From: Heterodera schachtii
Taxonomy: Eukaryota > Nematoda > Chromadorea > Rhabditida > Heteroderidae
Length of the DNA: 64,000 bases
Assembly: GCA_023374025.1 (NCBI GenBank)
Contig: SIJG01000033.1
Location: forward strand, 1,027,239-1,091,238
Reading direction: 5' to 3'
Under the pieces are notes generated by a model. The model saw only the letters and a program-made list of their open reading frames with translations, was not told the DNA's origin and ran no database searches. A program made the position numbers and the translations under genes. This document shows positions 1 through 10,271 of this stretch, in pieces; the stretch's first letter is position 1; every line of letters begins with the position of its first letter.

Positions 1-460
1 CTCACTGAAGTTGCAATTTAACAAAGATTAACTTATAATTTTTTGACTCTTCCTTCGTCATTGGCCCACTACGTTCCACCGCCGAATTTTTCAGCTAAAC
101 TTTTTCTTTTAAACAAATTGAAATTAATTGAGATGCAATAATCTAAAATTTTATCAGTTAGTAATTTATGCGAAAAAATCAGAATTTTTGCCTACTTTAT
201 TAGTTCAAGGATGGGGGCAATGCAATGAAAAAATTGTCCATTTTTAAAAACTGAAGAGACCAAAAGGAATTGGATACCGAAACTTTTCAACGCAACAAAA
301 GAAAGTGGTCTTCCAACAAGGATCATGATATGCATACATTTAGGATTAATTAAATCGTTTAATTCGGTTAATGAAGACGAATTATGTGCTAAAATTTTGC
401 TTAAGTATTTATGGATAATTGTAGAAAAAAAAATTGGCGTTCTATTGTATTTTTTTTTTT
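1..460. other. AT-rich sequence, no gene recognised
   Basis: No exon-like open frame, RNA gene or repeat that I can name. AT-rich intergenic-type sequence ending at the target duplication of the first transposon. Confidence 0.5.
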
Positions 461-468
461 ATTTGTCC

Positions 469-996
469 TAGAGTTGCTCGGGACCGGAAATTTTGACAGG
501 GACCAGAAAGTCGGGCCTGGGATCGGGACCAAGTTTTTCCACCGGGACCACGAGAAAAAGCGGGACTGGGACTAACCGAGAATTTTCCCAAGAAAAAATT
601 TTGAAAATTCGAGTGAGATTAGTTAACGGAATTTGCAAAAACAAAAAAATTACCAAATAATATTTTTTTTAATTAAAATTTTAATTACGGTACAGTAAAA
701 TAATGGAAAGAAAATATGATAAATCCCAGTGAATGGGAAGGTTTAGACACTTGACTACATTTGAATGAGAGCAAATGCTAAATGCTATAAATTAAATATA
801 TTTAATTTTTTTCTCAAAAATTCTCCTTCAACAATTCTCTTCTCTTTTCTCACCCTGACCCCCATACTTACCAGTGCTTATTTAGTCCCGCCAGGACCGG
901 GACTGGCATAGCCTGGACGGGGATTTCAATTTTTCCAAAAATCAGGACCGGGACATGAAAAAACCGGAAATTCCCTTCCGGTCACGTGCAACTCTA
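469..996. mobile_element. non-autonomous DNA transposon (hAT-like), TIR TAGAGTTGC
   Basis: The element starts TAGAGTTGCTCGGGACCGG and ends with the inverted form (…CCGGTCACGTGCAACTCTA). It is flanked by ATTTGTCC (461-468) and ATTTCTCC (997-1004), an 8-bp target duplication with one mismatch. The interior is rich in GGGACC/CCGGGA strings and carries no credible coding frame. An 8-bp duplication is typical of hAT (and P) elements; the superfamily call is inference. Related GGGACCGGGA sequence with one terminus only is seen near 39340-39450, 55206-55340 and 59111-59246, the last ending CAACTCTA. Confidence 0.7.
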
Positions 997-1004
997 ATTT
1001 CTCC

Positions 1005-1620
1005 TAATTTTATGTACTATCTCTTCTTTTTAACAAAGTAAAAACAACGGTGGATTGGAACCTTTGAGCTCAGTCCCAGGCAATTTTAGGACACATTATT
1101 TAAACTCGATTAAATTCAACAAATATTAGTGGTTCAAAAGTTTCAAAGGTTCTATTAGACCCCAGAATTCAAAAATTTGCCAATAGATAAAAAATCAGTA
1201 AGAAAACTATTCAAAATTTCAGCATTTCAAAGTTAGGTTTATCACTAACTAATAGCTTAGAAATTAGAAAAAATCTTTTAAGAGCTTTCGAATAATGCCA
1301 GATTTTGTTAGATTTAACTAATTTGGCAGGGACTGAGTTTGTCGGGACTGAGTTTAAGCGCTTCACTTTTGCTCCAGCCATCCGTTTTGCCCGCACTGAT
1401 CCCCCCCCCCCCCCCCCATTTAACTTACAATGAAAATGGAACGGAGCATTCATCTTTTTCTGTGCTCCCACATTACAGCATTGGCAGCATTCATCAGTTT
1501 GATCCCATAGATAATATCTCCAAGGCATTTCTGGATGGATAAAAATTCTTTTAACTTAAGAGACGAATGTCGATATATTTTTGTGTCGGCTTTTATGTAA
1601 AGCGAAATCTCGACCAAACA
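1005..1620. other. intergenic, with an 18-nt-scale poly-C run
   Basis: No gene recognised. A long C run lies at about 1399-1417, and short open frames around it (both strands) are byproducts of it. Nothing else identified. Confidence 0.4.
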
Positions 1621-1624
1621 AAAA

Positions 1625-2750
1625 TTTGACAATGTTCCAATTAAAATGTTTAATTCGCGTTAAAAATTGAGCCAGGGAGGGTACGATAGCGCTTTTTTGT
1701 TTATTTTTTATTCTTTTTATCCATAAATACGGCTGGGAGTTCGTTTTGTATTTTTCGACAGGCCGATAAAATTTTAGAGATTAAATATTTTTTCTCCCAA
1801 TTTTTTTTCGCACTCGAATTTCATTGTCGCACAATTATTTCATCAATATATGGTCGCAGATGCGGCAAAAATTTTTACCGTGCTTACAAATAAACGAACA
1901 ATTTTTGCCTTAACCCTTTCTTAAATTTTAATTATTTTCGTTTTTCTCATAAATTATTTACGACATTTAGGTCAAATTTTCATACTTTTTAAACAAAAAA
2001 TTATTTTCTTTCTCCAAATGGCGGCACTCCAATCAGCGGTAGGTTTTTATGTTGTCACTTTTGTTATTTTATATTTACAAACTTATTACAAATTTGTTTC
2101 TTTGAAATGAAAAATATTTTTTACAATTAGACAGCCGGATTTCACGCCGCAATTCAACGATTGTTGGCATCGGTGGCTTACATTCCGGCCGGGCCTGTTC
2201 TCGTGCGTTTAATCCAACGTAAGTTCAGCACTGAATATGCTTACCATGAGCGGGTGTATTGATGGTAACAAAATGAATTTTTGAAGTGAAAAATTAATTC
2301 AAATAAGCCTGAATTTTTTTTCATATTTTCTGCGAAAAATTTTGGGAATGTTTGTGAACGGTTTTATTAACTAATTTGGCCAAAAAAGACTGTTACTTAT
2401 ATTTTTATAAATATTTTTAATAAAAAAATAAATTATTAATCAAAATAACGACTGGCTAAAAAGCGTAAAAAAGGCAAATGGTACAAATTAAAAATTAATT
2501 GTGCATTTTTGTTACAGAAATTTATGCGCATTTCCAATTGCATGGCCCGTAGAAAATCAAACTGTTAATCCCAAGCACATATACGTTTGCCTCCTTCAGT
2601 GCCGATTTTCTTTGGGTTGCAGACGGAATGGGTTTTGTCGATGAGAACGTGATGGAATTGGTCGGGTACGCCAATTGTGAGTTAATGACTTCAAGCAAGC
2701 AAGGGGCAAAAGGATTGAAGAAAGTTTTAATCAGAATTATTTATCATCAA
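1625..2750 (+). pseudogene. exon remnants of an unrecognised gene (copy 1)
   Basis: An ATG at about 2019 opens MAALQSA with a gtaggt donor. After an acceptor at about 2130 comes an open stretch beginning TAGFHAAIQRLLASVAYIP, ending at a gtaagt donor (about 2219). A third piece at 2622-2662 reads DGMGFVDENVMELVG. The frames between pieces do not connect cleanly: a stop falls in the 2520-2560 piece in one reading. The whole block is repeated at about 17940-18910 at high similarity, where the ATG exon is missing. I do not recognise the protein family. It may be a live small gene with unmodelled introns or a relic; the in-frame breaks favour a relic. Confidence 0.35.
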
Positions 2751-3000
2751 AATGAAGTTTTCAAATAAGTTATTGCCAAAAATTTTGAAACCTGATTCAT
2801 GGTGCACTTTTGGCCATAATTTTATTCATTTAAGCCTAATATAGAACTGATAGGGCTTTCGAATGAAAAGATAATAAGTTAGTTATATTCGTGATCAATG
2901 AATGACCTGGAAATTGTAAATTTAAAAACTGACCCGCAGTTTAATTGATTGTTGGTGCCTAATTGCACTAAAATTGATTAAAAGCCTTTTGGCATTCGTC

Positions 3001-3090
3001 GCATGTGTGGCCGAGTGGTTAAGGCGTTGCGATCTACGTCGCAACGGGAATTTCCCGCGCACAACGCAGGTTTGAACCCTGTCACATGCA
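3001..3090 (+). tRNA. class II tRNA-like gene, probably pseudogene (8-nt anticodon loop)
   Basis: GCATGTG/CACATGC forms a perfect 7-bp acceptor stem with A as discriminator. The D arm has GCC…GGC around GAGTGGTTAA (A box TGGCCGAGTGG). The anticodon stem TTGCG/CGCAA encloses 8 nt (ATCTACGT) rather than 7, so no standard anticodon can be read; CTA would sit at the usual place. The variable arm is long (GGGAA/TTCCC) with extra bases before the T arm. The T loop is TTTGAAC (TTCGAAC expected), so the B box is slightly degenerate. It closely resembles the tRNA at 4810. The loop size and B-box change argue for a pseudogene. Confidence 0.6.
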
Positions 3091-3308
3091 TTTTTTGTCT
3101 CAATTTTTTTTACTCCTACTGTACTTCTGCTGTAAGGGATTCGTACAAATTGTTTTTGAACCTCAATTTATAATTTAACAACATCTTTCGAACTCAAAAA
3201 ACTTAAAATTCCTTAATTAAGATACGGTATTAATTTTTTGCGCGTTAAGTTCATTTGGTCCAGAACTTTGATCTCTATTTTAAAAAAACCCTCATTGGGG
3301 CTTTAAAA

Positions 3309-4330
3309 TAGGGTTAAGCCCCGAGCCCTCGGGGGGCAAAAAGTCGGGGTCCGGGGACCTCGGGGGGCGACATGTCGGGGGTCGGGTCGGGGGGAGCTCA
3401 ATTGTCGGGGGTCGGGGACCCCGATCGGGTAGTGATCAACGAAATTTTTGAACGAAAAACTCAATTTTTATTTTTAAATGCTCGTAAATCTTCCTTTTTC
3501 TCACTTTAATCATCTGATTTCGTTAGCGCCAGCAAGAGTGAGTCCAAGCTAGCCTTTAAACCAGGGGCTTCTATTTGTTCTTATTTCTAAGATTTTCTTA
3601 TTTTCAGCTTCACCTAAACTTTATTTTTTTTCAGATTAATGTTTTATTTCGCTGATTTTTGAGAAAAAAACTTTAAAATGGCCATTTTTATGTATCCGTG
3701 ATGCGCGACCGCGAGATTTTTCTATCCGCGTCCCACCCCTGATCGGCACCGCCGGTTCGCAAAAGCTTATTTGTTCTTAAAAATTTGGCTCAAAATCGCG
3801 CAAAAATTGGTCATTTTTGGTGAAAATCTGTGGGCAAAATGAACTCAAATTTTCAAAAATTCTCCCGGCGGCGCCTATCAGCACCACGGCCCTAAAATTT
3901 GATAGAATTTTGATCAAATAAATTTTAAAAATTTACTGATTTAAAAAGTGTTGCTAATTGTTATTATTTTTGGCCCTAAAATCTTATTTCATATTTTTAA
4001 AATTACCGATCGGCACCATGGGGGCCGGCGGTGCGGATAGGCGCCGCCGCAAAATTTTTCGTAATTTTTAATGAATTTTATTAAGAAAATTCATTCAAAA
4101 TCTCAAAATTTTTCAATATTTCCCGCCTTCGTGGATGAATTAACTTTTAAATTTTTAAAACGCTCGGAGTCCCCAATCCCCCGAATTAGTGTCGGGGGGT
4201 CGGGGGGCAAAAAGTCGGGGGTCGGGGACCTCGGGGGACGACATGTCGGGGGTCGGGTCGGGGGATTGGTCCAAAAACGTCTCGGGTCGGGTCGGGGGCC
4301 GGGGGGGCTCGGGGTCGGGGCTTAACCCTA
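3309..4330. mobile_element. non-autonomous DNA transposon (hAT-like), TIR TAGGGTTAAGCCCCGA
   Basis: The terminal inverted repeat is TAGGGTTAAGCCCCGA at both ends. A perfect 8-bp target duplication CTTTAAAA lies at 3301-3308 and 4331-4338. Subterminal regions are GTCGGGG-rich arrays that recur on both sides (3320-3430 and 4160-4320). The centre holds three degenerate copies of a GC-rich cassette around GGCGCCTATCGGCACC (about 3735, 3865, 4010). Open frames through the GGGTCGGGG array are low-complexity and not genes. Two tRNA-like sequences lie outside, 0.2-0.5 kb away on either side. Confidence 0.8.
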
Positions 4331-4809
4331 CTTTAAAACACCTCCATTTTCAAAATCTAAAAGCAATCAAAATTCATTGATTCTGGTAATTTATGCTAAA
4401 ATTTTTTGAAAAAAGAAAGGTTCTACTCCCAATAGGCTCCGCCGGGAAAGTTTTTGAATTAAAGACCATCTGAATGAATTTTCCAAAAAATGCCAATATT
4501 TGAGAATTTTGGAGTGAATATATGAAAAATTCAAAATTATCGTGCCATTTTTATATGTATTTATGTGATTTACTAATATATTTTACAAAAAGCGATAGTC
4601 CCGGAAAACGGAGTTTTATTTCCGTTAATTCCGTCCACTTTTCCATCGTCAGCCCCGGTCCCGTTTATTTCGAAATCCCAGTAGTCTTTACTGCCCGGTT
4701 GGCTCGTTTCGATAGAAATGGCCCCTCCACCGTGGTTAATTATTGAGTTGACCTTTGGTCATTTGTCCTACTTCATCCTTTTCAAGACACAATTTTCTTG
4801 GTAAACATC

Positions 4810-4891
4810 GCGTGTGTGGCCGAGTGGTTAAGGCGTTGTGCTTGGGCCACAAAGGGATTTTCCCGCGCAGGTTCGAATCCTGTCACACGCA
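4810..4891 (+). tRNA. class II (long variable arm) tRNA with UGG anticodon
   Basis: The cloverleaf is complete. The acceptor is GCGTGTG/CACACGC with discriminator A at 4891. The D arm is GCC-GAGTGGTTAA-GGC and the anticodon stem TTGTG/CACAA encloses a 7-nt loop CTTGGGC, so the anticodon is UGG. The long variable arm is AGGGATTTTCCCGC (stem GGGA/TCCC), and the T arm is GCAGG-TTCGAAT-CCTGT. The A box (TGGCCGAGTGG) and B box (GGTTCGAATCC) are perfect. UGG would read proline CCA codons, but proline tRNAs have short variable arms; only Leu and Ser eukaryotic tRNAs have this body. A73 fits leucine rather than serine identity. It could be a nematode nev-tRNA-type molecule derived from tRNA-Leu(UAG) by one base change, or an inactive copy. 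The fold is seen directly; charging is not knowable here. Confidence 0.75.
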
Positions 4892-5161
4892 TAAGTTTTT
4901 TGCAAAATTTATTGTTAAACAATTTGGTTTTTTAACATCTCAATGATTAATATTTCATAATATATCTGATGGGTGAAATACGCTTCCATAAGCCGGCACT
5001 TTTCCTTATGGTACTCATTCCCTCTAAATCTGCTTAATCCTGAAAAACTAGGGGTTCATAGTTCGAGAATTTGCGACAAAATCGGGACGGCATAAATAAC
5101 CCGCAAATTCCGGCTTTGGCCTCTGCCGGGATTCTCGAGCAGTTGTTACACTTTCACTCAG

Positions 5162-5494
5162 GTCCTATTCGCTGTGGTTGCAGAAGAGTTGCACCATGGT
5201 TGCCCTGCTGTACATGCGAATCCGCCGTCGCGACTTTCCTTTGCGGGAGGACGCGCTGTGCACGCCGCGCTGCCGGTGCTGTGCCTGTGCATGTTCGTCT
5301 CTCTGCTGTTCATTTCGGCATGGGCCCACCCGTTCAGCATCGCTTACACTGTGGCCATGTTGGGCCTGGGACTGATGCTTTACTACGTGTTGTTCATCTT
5401 CACGCAGCGGACATTGCCCATTTTTGAGCGGATAAACGGTCGTTTAGCAAAAGGGATGGGACTAATGAGGGAAAAGCAACAAAATAATAATTAA
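5162..5494 (+). pseudogene. C-terminal fragment of an amino-acid-transporter-like (SLC7/APC) protein
   Basis: After a splice-acceptor-like tcactcag (about 5155-5162) the sequence reads SYSLWLQKSCTMVALLYMR, then RIRRRDFPLREDAL. It continues in another frame as AVHAALPVLCLCMFVSLLF, ISAWAHPFSIAYTVAMLG, LGLMLYYVLFIF and a stop at 5492. Two to three hydrophobic spans, with a basic RIRRRDFP loop between, match the tail of L-type amino-acid transporters from general family knowledge. A one-base frame change around 5245-5258 splits the two halves, and I see no upstream exons. I call it a frameshifted relic, with an unrecognised tiny intron as the alternative. Confidence 0.4.
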
Positions 5495-5499
5495 TTTTT

Positions 5500-6045
5500 A
5501 TTTTCATTTTGAAAATAATGATTTTTAAAAGTAGAAAAGGTGATAACAAAACAAACCATTATGAGTAAAATCTTTAGAACTTTAATAATTATTTGCTTTT
5601 TATCATTTATTATTTCTTTCCAGAAAAATCGGTGCGATTTGTCCAAATTGTCCTCAATACTGTTGTGTTGTCGAAAGAGGACTGAATCTTACTGGACGTC
5701 TCATTGTTATAATTTTTGCATTTTTATCATTAAAAATGATTTTGTACCTTTTAAATTCTAAATCTTTGGCTCTTCGATCGGATTTGACTCAATTTTATAC
5801 AAAAGGCTTCTTTGGTACTTAAACTTTTTTGATGCGAATTTTTTTTCGGTGACTGATTTTATAAATAATATTTATTAATTAATATATTTTCAATTCCTTT
5901 GCAATTAAATCACAAAAATTATTCCTTCCTCCTCACATCATTCTAAAAAAACAACATCTGATCAACAACAACAACAACTGCAGAATATTCAAATCAAAAT
6001 GGTGCTGACGAACAGCGGCACTTTTCGCATTTATGCCAGTTAATT
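5500..6045. other. AT-rich intergenic, no gene recognised
   Basis: Only short AT-rich open frames without family resemblance. Nothing else identified. Confidence 0.4.
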
Positions 6046-6048
6046 CAA

Positions 6049-6209
6049 CAAAAATTTTAATTGAAGCTAAAAAGAAAATAATAAAAAAGATTAATTACAT
6101 TTTTTTTAATGATAATGAAATGCCGATCGACAAAAATTTTAATTGAAGCTAAAAAGAAAATAATAAAAAAGATTAATTACATTTTTTTTATTGATAATGA
6201 AATGCCAAC
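6049..6209. repeat. 82-bp tandem duplication
   Basis: The block beginning CAAAAATTTTAATTGAAGC at 6049 is repeated at 6131 with almost no change: two copies, head to tail. Confidence 0.8.
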
Positions 6210-6231
6210 ATATGATTCCTTTTTCAATTTA

Positions 6232-6830
6232 CATTTCACTAATTCGACCTTTTGTTGTGCCGGCGTTGGTTTCGGGCCGAGGATGACTCACTGGAAGATG
6301 GAAAGAAATTGATAATAATAATTAATTAAAATTAATTTGGGATTGAATGCTGCGGCATTTGGGGCCTGCTGTTGCTCGCCCCGGGGGTAAGGAGACCAAA
6401 CGACAACTTTTACAATTTGTATTTCCCTAAATTCGACCTGCTGCTGTTGTGCCGGCGTCGTCAGATTCGGGCCGAGGATGAGTCACCGGAAGATGGAAAG
6501 AAATTGATAATAATAATTAATAGCAATTATTAAAATTAATTTGGCATTGAATGCTGCGGCATTTGGGGCCTGCTGTTGCTCGCCCCGGGGGTAAGGAGAC
6601 CAAACGACAACTTTTACAATTTGTATTTCCCTAAATTCGACCTGCTGCTGTTGTGCCGGCGTCGTCAGATTCGGGCCGAGATGAGTCACCGGAAGATGGA
6701 CATTTTTGTTGGACATATTGGCACCGGGTCCCCCAAAAAAGCATTCGCATGTGTACGGGTCGCTGTTGAAATGGAAAATGGATGATGAATGAGTAAATCC
6801 AAAGTTAAAATTTCTCACGAATATTTAATG
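6232..6830 (-). repeat. about 204-bp tandem repeat containing an exon-like sequence (2.5 copies)
   Basis: Units start near 6335 and 6540, with a partial, more diverged unit at 6232-6340. On the minus strand each unit carries the same exon-like reading. It includes HLPVTHLGPNLTTPAQQQQ, VEFREIQIVKVVVWSPYPRG and EQQQAPNAAAFNAKL, and the longest open version runs 6818-6483. The glutamine-rich reading and the repeat of exon plus flanking AT-rich sequence suggest tandem duplication of a genuine exon of a Q-rich protein. I do not recognise the family and see no neighbouring exons. Confidence 0.45.
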
Positions 6831-6839
6831 CCATTTAGA

Positions 6840-7380
6840 GTTTCGAGGTCACTGACCACGAATTAGGCATCCATTTTGGCCTATTCTTAACCATGGACCC
6901 GAATTCAAACAAAAAGTCGAAAGTCCAATTTTTCGAATTTTGCATTTTTGGTCCAAAAAGGCATAAATGATCTTTTTGAAAGATTGATGGGTTTCAGTTT
7001 GTTTGCTTGTATTTAAACCGATTTTGAAGAAAAAAACTAATTTTGAAAATTTTGACTTTCGATTTTTTGTTCGCATACGGATTCGGTATTCGAAATTTAG
7101 AACCATATTCTTATAGAATTATACTTCTGTATTACAATACCATTTCTACAAAACTTAATATAAAATATTTGTATCATTGACGCATTTTCCACTGACCGAT
7201 TTTCCGGTCACGCTTCACTTACCTAATATGGCATCATAGTTTTTCTTTTTGGTGCCAATATGACAATGATTTTTTTAATTCAATTTTAAAATTTATTTAA
7301 TTTCCTGCGGGTTCAAAATTGAACTTTGTCATCAAAAGATTAAATTATCTATTGTAATTATTAAGAATGGTTTAGTATCC
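6840..7380. other. intergenic, no gene recognised
   Basis: No supported feature. AT-rich with short open frames only. Confidence 0.4.
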
Positions 7381-7394
7381 ATTTGCGGATAAGC

Positions 7395-7992
7395 CAGGGA
7401 TGGTATCCGTCCTTGAATGGCAAGGACGTCCTTGAAATTGGGCCCTCTTTCTTGAAAATATAAAATGTCCTGGGATGCCAAGGACGTCCTTGAAAATGAG
7501 CATTTAGAAAAGTTTTTAAAAAATTCAAAGAAATTTGATAAATTTTGTAATTTTCAACAATATTTTGATGAAATTATGGCATTATGTAAATAAAATGCAA
7601 ATTTTCAAATTTTCTCATGCTTGTGAATGAATTTGTTACGCAATTATTTACGTTTATTGCACAAAAATTCTCAATTCTTTCCCGGCGGCGCCTATCGGCA
7701 CCGCCGGCCCCCCCCCCCCCCCCCCCCTGTTCCCCGGAAATTTTTTGGAAAAGCGCGCCGCAAAAGAGGCATATGCGGTGAAATGAGGAAAACCAATGAA
7801 AAGAAAAAAATATGTAGAAGAAAATCCATTCCAGTGAAAAAAATACAAGCCATTTGGATTAAATATTAACCAATTTTCAATGCATATAATAAAAATTTTA
7901 AATGTCCTTGGATTTCATGAATTTTCCCCACTATGTCCTTGCAAATCGGCTTACCCGTCCTTGGAAACCGATTTTGTACGATACCAACCCTG
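7395..7992. mobile_element. non-autonomous hAT-like transposon, TIR CAGGGATGGTATC
   Basis: The left end is CAGGGATGGTATCCGTCC and the right end …GATACCAACCCTG, flanked by a perfect 8-bp duplication GGATAAGC (7387-7394 and 7993-8000). Subterminal copies of GTCCTTGAA/GGACGTCCTTG occur at both ends. The interior contains the GGCGCCTATCGGCACCGCC cassette followed by a long C run (about 7684-7727) and an AAAGCGCGCCGCAAAA string. CAGGG termini plus 8-bp duplications fit hAT. There is no transposase, so the element is non-autonomous. Confidence 0.82.
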
Positions 7993-8143
7993 GGATAAGC
8001 TATAAGACTTTTGCAGTGTTTGCTCACGAGTCTCACAAATCAATCTTTTGACTGGAGAAAAATTTTATATTTTGGCGAACCATTTTTGGAAAATATCCAT
8101 CATAGGTCCCAGACTCAAAATTGCATAAAAACACTTTTATAGG

Positions 8144-9545
8144 TTTTCTTAGGTGCTGAAAACGCCTAAACCGTCAAAAAAACTGCGCGGCAAACGTTTA
8201 AACCGGTTTTTGAACCGGTTGAAATCACGAAAATTTGCCTAAAAAATCAGCCAAAAATCAATTTTAAATAAAAATTTTTGAACAAATTTGGTATCATTCA
8301 TTTCCTTTTTTTTTCCTCTTTTTTAGTTTTTTTTTGAGGTGGATTTAAAAAAATTGTTGCTTTAAGAACCCTATCTCAAATAGGTCTCTGTTTTTTTTTT
8401 GTGAAATTTTGCTTTTAAAATGTTATTCCCTGTTTATTATTTTTCGGTACTGAAATGTCTATTTTCACTGGGACTCAGTTGTCCCAGTGCTCAGATGGCG
8501 TTGGTTCGAGTTTATACCAGGGATGGCACGGAATTCCGACTTCCGACTTCCGAGTTCCGACTTCCGACATTTTTGGGGTCGGAATTCCGACTTCCGACTT
8601 CCGAAAATTTTTGGGGCCTCGGAATTCCGACTTCCGACTTCCGAAATTTTTGATAAAAAGTCGGAATTTTTCGGAATTTTTTTTGAGTTTTTTTTTTCAA
8701 AAAATTTGTCAATTTTTATACAATTTCTGTTAATAGATTGCATAAAATTTTCAATTTTTTCCGGCGGTGCCTATCGGCACCGCTGGACTCAAAAAATACT
8801 TAATTTTCTTGAAAAATTTGATCAGAATCGCTAAATTTTGCCATTTTTTGGACAAAATTTGTTAACAATTTGCATTAAAATCATAAAATTTTTCCAGGCG
8901 GCGCCTATCGGCACCGCCGGACCATTCCCCACAGTTTCCCAAATTCTCTTTGGATAAAGCGCGCAGCAAAAAAAAAGGTGTAAATTTCCCCCAAAAAATC
9001 CAAATAATGTAAATTATATAAAAATATTTTGAAATAAAAAAATTTTTAAATAAATATAGAAATAACTAAAAACTTTTTGAAATTAACCTTTACATGGTTT
9101 AAATTTCAAAAATTTAGCCTATTAAATATTTTAAAAATTTTTTATTATATTTTATTTTTTTGAAAAATTCCGACTTCCGAGTTCCGACTTCCGACATTTT
9201 TGGGGTCGGAATTCCGACTTCCGACTTCCGAAAAATTTTTGGGCCTCGGAATTCCGACTTCCGACTTCCGAAATTTTTTGGTGCCTCGGAATTCCGACTT
9301 CCGACTTCCGAAATTTTTTGGTGCCTCGGAATTCCATCCCTGGTTTATACGTTATTTTTTAGGCTTATCTCATCAAGAGCTTTCGAATGATACCAAATTT
9401 GTGTGATTTTGACCGTTTTAAAAGGTCAGGTGCCTCCCTTTTCACTCAAATTTTCGAGTTTTAAACCGGTTCAAAAACCGGTTTAAACGCTTTGCCGCGC
9501 AGTTTTTTTTTGATGGTTTAGGCGTTTTCAGCACCTAAGAAAAAA
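8144..9545. mobile_element. larger inverted-repeat element carrying a nested transposon
   Basis: The arms at 8144-8225 and 9455-9545 are inverted copies of about 85 bp containing TTAGGTGCTGAAAACGCC, CTGCGCGGCAAA and GTTTAAACCGGTTTTTGAAC. No clean target duplication was found at the outer ends. The middle is interrupted by the hAT-like element at 8518-9342. I infer a terminal-inverted-repeat or foldback element that was later invaded. Confidence 0.55.
8518..9342. mobile_element. non-autonomous hAT-like transposon, TIR CAGGGATGG, TTCCGAC array
   Basis: It starts CAGGGATGG and ends CCATCCCTG. A perfect 8-bp duplication GTTTATAC is present at 8510-8517 and 9343-9350. Next to each end is an array of GAATTCCGACTTCCGACTTC units separated by TTTTTGGGGCCTCG, all in the same orientation. 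The centre holds two GGCGCCTATCGGCACCGCC-type cassettes (about 8760 and 8895). A solo, decayed right end of the same family is visible at about 31700-31794 (ending TCATCCCTG). Confidence 0.85.
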
Positions 9546-9559
9546 TTTTTAAAATTAAT

Positions 9560-10265
9560 ATATATTTTGAAATTGTCCATTTTTGATATAAGGATCTGTT
9601 AATTAATTATAAAACATTTTGAATAAAGGTTTTTTACATTTTGCTGGAAAAACAACAGCAAAACGAAGCAGTAATAACGGCGGACGGAATGAAAATGGTA
9701 ATGATAATTAAAATGAATGAATATTCCGTTGACTGATGCGTTTTTTGGCGAGAGTAAAACGGTGAGTGATCGCTCCAACTGATCAGCAGCAGAGAGTGAG
9801 TGCTGTTCCGTGGCCCATTTCGCTTATGCCATTTTCTCAAAGTGACTCATCCATTTTCGGCACCATCGATTGATTACATTATTCTCTACAAGTATTTAAG
9901 CAAATCAAGCGAATGATTTTGCAGGAAATTCTACTTTTTTTGCAAGTACAACGCCCAAAATTGGTCCGGTGATTAGAACAAACACCCAAAAACCCTAGGC
10001 ATTTCACGAGTCGAGTTCGAAACCGAGCTTTTTGAGCAGTACATTTATATTTTTTTTTATCTTCATGGCTAATGAAGAAATTTGTGTCTAATGAATAAAC
10101 GAAATTTTTAATGAATTGAGTTTAAACGATTTTATTGGTAGTATTAATGATGGCAGTAGAAATAATTTAAAATTAAATAAATGCACGCTTTTGGGTGAAT
10201 TAAATTATAAAAAATAATGGGTTGGATTGCTTAAGAAATTATTAAGTCAATTATTATTAATGTCC
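9560..10265. other. region downstream of the innexin-like gene, no further exon identified
   Basis: I searched the minus strand for the missing fourth-membrane-span exons of the innexin-like gene and recognised none. No RNA or repeat assigned. Confidence 0.35.
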
Positions 10266-10271
10266 GACTAA

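Noticed and set aside
4071..4380. Gly/Arg-rich frames in the GTCGGGG array
   Set aside because: Low-complexity translation of transposon subterminal repeats.
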